Assembly: GCA_019637195.1 (NCBI GenBank)
Contig: JAHBWA010000025.1
Location: 1-64,000, forward strand
Direction: 5' to 3'
From: Labilithrix sp.
GTDB lineage: Bacteria > Myxococcota_A > Polyangia > Polyangiales > Polyangiaceae
Length of the DNA: 64,000 nt
A program made the position numbers and the translations under genes. Within the stretch, counting starts at the first letter, position 1, and the number at the start of each line of letters is the position of its first letter. The notes below the pieces were generated by a model that made no database searches, was not told the origin of the DNA, and saw only the letters and a list, made by a program, of their open reading frames with translations. Below are positions 61,627 to 64,000 of the stretch, piece by piece.

Positions 61627-61863
61627 GGAACACGTTTGTTTCCTGGGGCTGCGCCGCACCGTGGGCCGCGGCGAGACCAGGTTGGATCGCGGCTACATCG
61701 CGCCTGGGGGCTCGAGAGTGGATGGACGAACGTGTCAGGTCGGACAATGTCGGTGTCCACGACGAGCCGTAAATCATGGCGCTTCGTTCATCCAGGTCAC
61801 CCCGTTGCGCAATTCGCGCAAGGTGGTCCGACTCTTGAACTCAAGGCCACGGGGTTGGTGAAG

Positions 61864-63183
61864 ATGAGCCGAATGAAGTCCGTGGTCGTGACTGGACTCT
61901 CCGCGTGCATGCTGGTCGCGTGCATGGCGCCCGATTTCGAGGGCGACAACTTCGGCGGTCGCGGGCGCTCCGCGCCGAACGCGAAGAGCGACGCCGTCGA
62001 GTGCGGCGGCGCGACCACGGTCACCCCCGAAGATCCGGAGAAGTTCCCGAAGTGCGCGTGCGAGGCGGGCGGTCAGGCGCGGTGTATCCCGGCGGACAAG
62101 CTCCCGAGCGCGCTCGTGTCCCAGCTCGACGCCTGCACGGACGGCGGCGCGGGCGCCTGCGTCCCGGACAAGCTCGTGAAGAGCGGCGGCGCGGCTCCGA
62201 CGACCTGCAAGTCTGCGTTCGGCGAAGGGCGCTGCATGAGCATGTGCGTCCCCGAGGTCGCGAAGAACGGCTCGCTCTTGAACCGTGGCGAGGGCGACGT
62301 CTGCGCGGACGACGAGCGCTGCGTGCCTTGCAACAACCCCCTCAAGGGCGGCGAGCCGACGGGTGTATGCGAGATCGGCAAGCCGCCGGCCGCGGAGTGC
62401 ACGAACACGGGCGACGCGCCGGGCGGCGGCGGTCCCGCGTTGACGTGCCCGTACAGCGGGCCGCCCGTCGTCGACGTCACCACGTTCCCGGCGTGCGGCG
62501 ACGGCGCGCGCTGCGTCCCGGCGAACCTCGTCCCCGCGAGCGCGGCCTCGCTCCTCAAGACCTGCGACGGTGGCCTCTGCGCCCCCGAGAAGTCGATCGC
62601 CGCAGGCGGTCAGTACCTGCCGAAGACGTGCAAGTCGGTCGCGAGCGCCGAGGGCCGCTGCCTCAACGTCAACATCCCCGAGGTCGACAAGCAGCGAGCC
62701 TCGCTCCCGCAGGACGTGTGCGACGCGAACGAGCGCTGCACCCCGTGCTTCAGCCCGCTCGACGGCGCGGAGACCGGCGCCTGCAAGACCGTCTCGTGCG
62801 ACGCGCCGAAGCAGCCGGCGACGAAGTTCAAGGACTGCTGCGTCGACAAGAAGACCGGCGTGGGTCGCGGCAAGTGCGTGCCGAAGGCGACGGTGCCGGA
62901 GTCGCAGCAGAGCAAGCTGGAAGACAAGGACGAGAACTGCGCCCAGGGCGCCGAGCTGTGCGCGCCGAACGAGAACCTCGATCCGACGTTCCAGGCGCCG
63001 CCCTGCACCGCGGACAACTTCTTCCAGGGGCAGTACTCGGGCGTCTGCATCAGCGACTGCATCAAGTTGAGCTTCATCGAGAACATCGGCACCTCCCGCG
63101 GCAACTGCGCCAAGGGCTTCACCTGCGCGCCCTGCGAGCGGAACGGCAAGCCCACCGGGGCGCCGGGCTGCCCGGGCACCTGA
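61864..63183 (+). CDS. Cys-rich lipoprotein with internal repeats
   Basis: A 439-residue exported protein with lipobox MLVACMAPD. The mature chain is three repeats of about 110-130 residues with the same layout: FPxCxxGxRCVPxxLVP, then a GLC/GACxPxK, PKTCKSxxxxEGRCxxxxxPEV, and a CxxxERCxPCxxPL (e.g. at about 95-170, 195-290 and 300-400). Some 40 Cys suggest disulfide arrays. Function is unknown. ATG at 61864 or 61873 begins the signal; the open frame upstream to 61636 is unlikely. Confidence 0.85.
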   Translation: MSRMKSVVVTGLSACMLVACMAPDFEGDNFGGRGRSAPNAKSDAVECGGATTVTPEDPEKFPKCACEAGGQARCIPADKLPSALVSQLDACTDGGAGACVPDKLVKSGGAAPTTCKSAFGEGRCMSMCVPEVAKNGSLLNRGEGDVCADDERCVPCNNPLKGGEPTGVCEIGKPPAAECTNTGDAPGGGGPALTCPYSGPPVVDVTTFPACGDGARCVPANLVPASAASLLKTCDGGLCAPEKSIAAGGQYLPKTCKSVASAEGRCLNVNIPEVDKQRASLPQDVCDANERCTPCFSPLDGAETGACKTVSCDAPKQPATKFKDCCVDKKTGVGRGKCVPKATVPESQQSKLEDKDENCAQGAELCAPNENLDPTFQAPPCTADNFFQGQYSGVCISDCIKLSFIENIGTSRGNCAKGFTCAPCERNGKPTGAPGCPGT

Positions 63184-63274
63184 CGGCCTCGTCTCGCGCC
63201 GCCCGTTCGCGCGATTCGCGCCCGGTTCTCGTCACTTCGCTGCGTTCGCTGCCGAGCCTTGTTAGAGTCGAACC

Positions 63275-64000
63275 GTGCACGGGCGTGTCTCCGTCCTCGG
63301 AGCCAAGACGACAGGGCGTGACCTCGGTCGGACGACGGCGTCGGCGAGCGCGCTCGCCATCGCGTCGGCGATGGTGCTCGACTCCGGCTCCGCGCGCGCC
63401 GGCGGGTTCGAGATCCCGGACAACGGCGCGCAGGCGATGGGCCGCGGCGCGGCCTTCGTCGCGAAGGCGGACGACGGGTCGGCCATCTACCACAACCCCG
63501 CGGGGCTCGCGCGCCAGCGGGGGACGCACCTCCTGCTCAACGGCAACATCTTCCTCCACTCGTACGAGTTCCAGCGCATCGGCACCTTCCCCGACGATCC
63601 GCAGGACCCGCAGACGCCGTGGGGGAACTCGCCCTATCCGCTCGTGAAGAACATCGCGGGGCCGTTCTTCGCGCCCTTCCTCGCGCTGACGACGGACTTC
63701 GGGTACTTCGACCGCCTCACGTTCGGCGCGGGTGTCTTCGGGCCGCCGGCGATCGGCAACCGGACGTTCCCGCTCGGCGTGGCGGGCAAGCCGGCGGCGT
63801 CGCGCTACGACTTCGTGCAGTCGCGATCGACGCTGATCTACCCGACGGTCTCGGCGGGTTTTCGCGTGACGAAGTGGCTGGACATCGGCGTCTCCGGGCA
63901 CGTCGTGCTGGCGAACTTCGATCAGACGACGGTCTCGTACACGGACCTCGGACCCGAGGTCTGCAAGGTGAACGAGGTCGACGGCGAGAACAAGAACGAG
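63275..64000 (+). CDS. FadL/OmpP1-family outer-membrane protein, partial
   Basis: The gene runs off the right edge; 242 codons are visible. Starting at GTG 63275, a signal-like segment ends at SGSARA-GGFEIPD. The mature N-terminus GGFEIPDNGAQAMGRGAAFVAKADDGSAIYHNPAGLA is diagnostic of the FadL/OmpP1 hydrophobic-compound channel family (N-terminal plug, then strands). YPTVSAGFRVTKWLDIGVSG is one of the barrel hairpins. It imports long-chain fatty acids or other hydrophobic molecules. The C-terminus is outside the window. Confidence 0.9.
   Translation, partial: MHGRVSVLGAKTTGRDLGRTTASASALAIASAMVLDSGSARAGGFEIPDNGAQAMGRGAAFVAKADDGSAIYHNPAGLARQRGTHLLLNGNIFLHSYEFQRIGTFPDDPQDPQTPWGNSPYPLVKNIAGPFFAPFLALTTDFGYFDRLTFGAGVFGPPAIGNRTFPLGVAGKPAASRYDFVQSRSTLIYPTVSAGFRVTKWLDIGVSGHVVLANFDQTTVSYTDLGPEVCKVNEVDGENKNE

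Overview
This window is a stretch of a very GC-rich bacterial chromosome that reads as a myxobacterium, most likely of the Polyangiales/Labilithrix type. Supporting signs are eukaryotic-type Ser/Thr kinases, many secreted lipoproteins with Gly/Ser/Asp-rich linkers after the lipobox, repeats of the WGSxxxDVWxVG type, an ASPIC/UnbV FG-GAP protein, a myxobacterial-style six-Cys lipoprotein (DUF6184-like) and frequent GTG starts with ATGA/GTGA stop-start overlaps. I see no rRNA, tRNA, CRISPR array, insertion sequence or prophage. It looks like ordinary chromosome packed with 53 protein genes, two of them cut by the window edges.

Layout. 1-3.8 kb: leftward operon of ECF sigma factor, membrane anti-sigma-like protein, Cys-rich repeat lipoprotein and WGS/VWxVG propeller protein. 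3.9-9 kb: exported proteins, a TetR + Rieske oxygenase operon with a strong palindromic operator, and a HAD phosphatase. 9.2-13.7 kb: FG-GAP lipoprotein and a LigD whose central ligase domain has lost its catalytic residues. 14.3-18 kb: receptor-type Ser/Thr kinase, a hypothetical protein and a DODA-type dioxygenase. 18-25 kb: lipoproteins, HSDL2-like SDR, lamin-tail protein, BolA, ChaC and the primary sigma factor RpoD. 25.7-34.6 kb: Aat, a zinc-peptidase lipoprotein, an acyltransferase/SDR pair and four poorly characterised exported or membrane proteins. 34.6-40 kb: divergent LysR/TSUP pair, soluble Ser/Thr kinase, Cys-rich lipoprotein, and a TetR + methyltransferase operon with two tandem operators.

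40-45.5 kb: a multi-pass membrane protein carrying a degenerate NtrC-type AAA+ domain, divergent from a tightly coupled permease / pseudo-ABC-ATPase / permease operon. 45.6-50 kb: CBS protein, lipoproteins and an Hsp70-like protein. 50-58 kb: giant Met-zincin lipoprotein, YetA/PcRGLX-like sugar-active lipoprotein, YfiM-like protein and a metallo-beta-lactamase-fold hydrolase. 58-64 kb: hybrid histidine kinase, TetR regulator, ADP-ribosylglycohydrolase, Cys-rich lipoprotein and the start of a FadL-family outer-membrane protein.

A theme worth follow-up is enzyme-fold proteins whose catalytic motifs have decayed while the gene stays intact: the LigD ligase domain, the ABC ATPase, the NtrC-type AAA+ domain, and an SDR without the Tyr/Lys pair. 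Functions are read from motifs by eye. No database search was possible.
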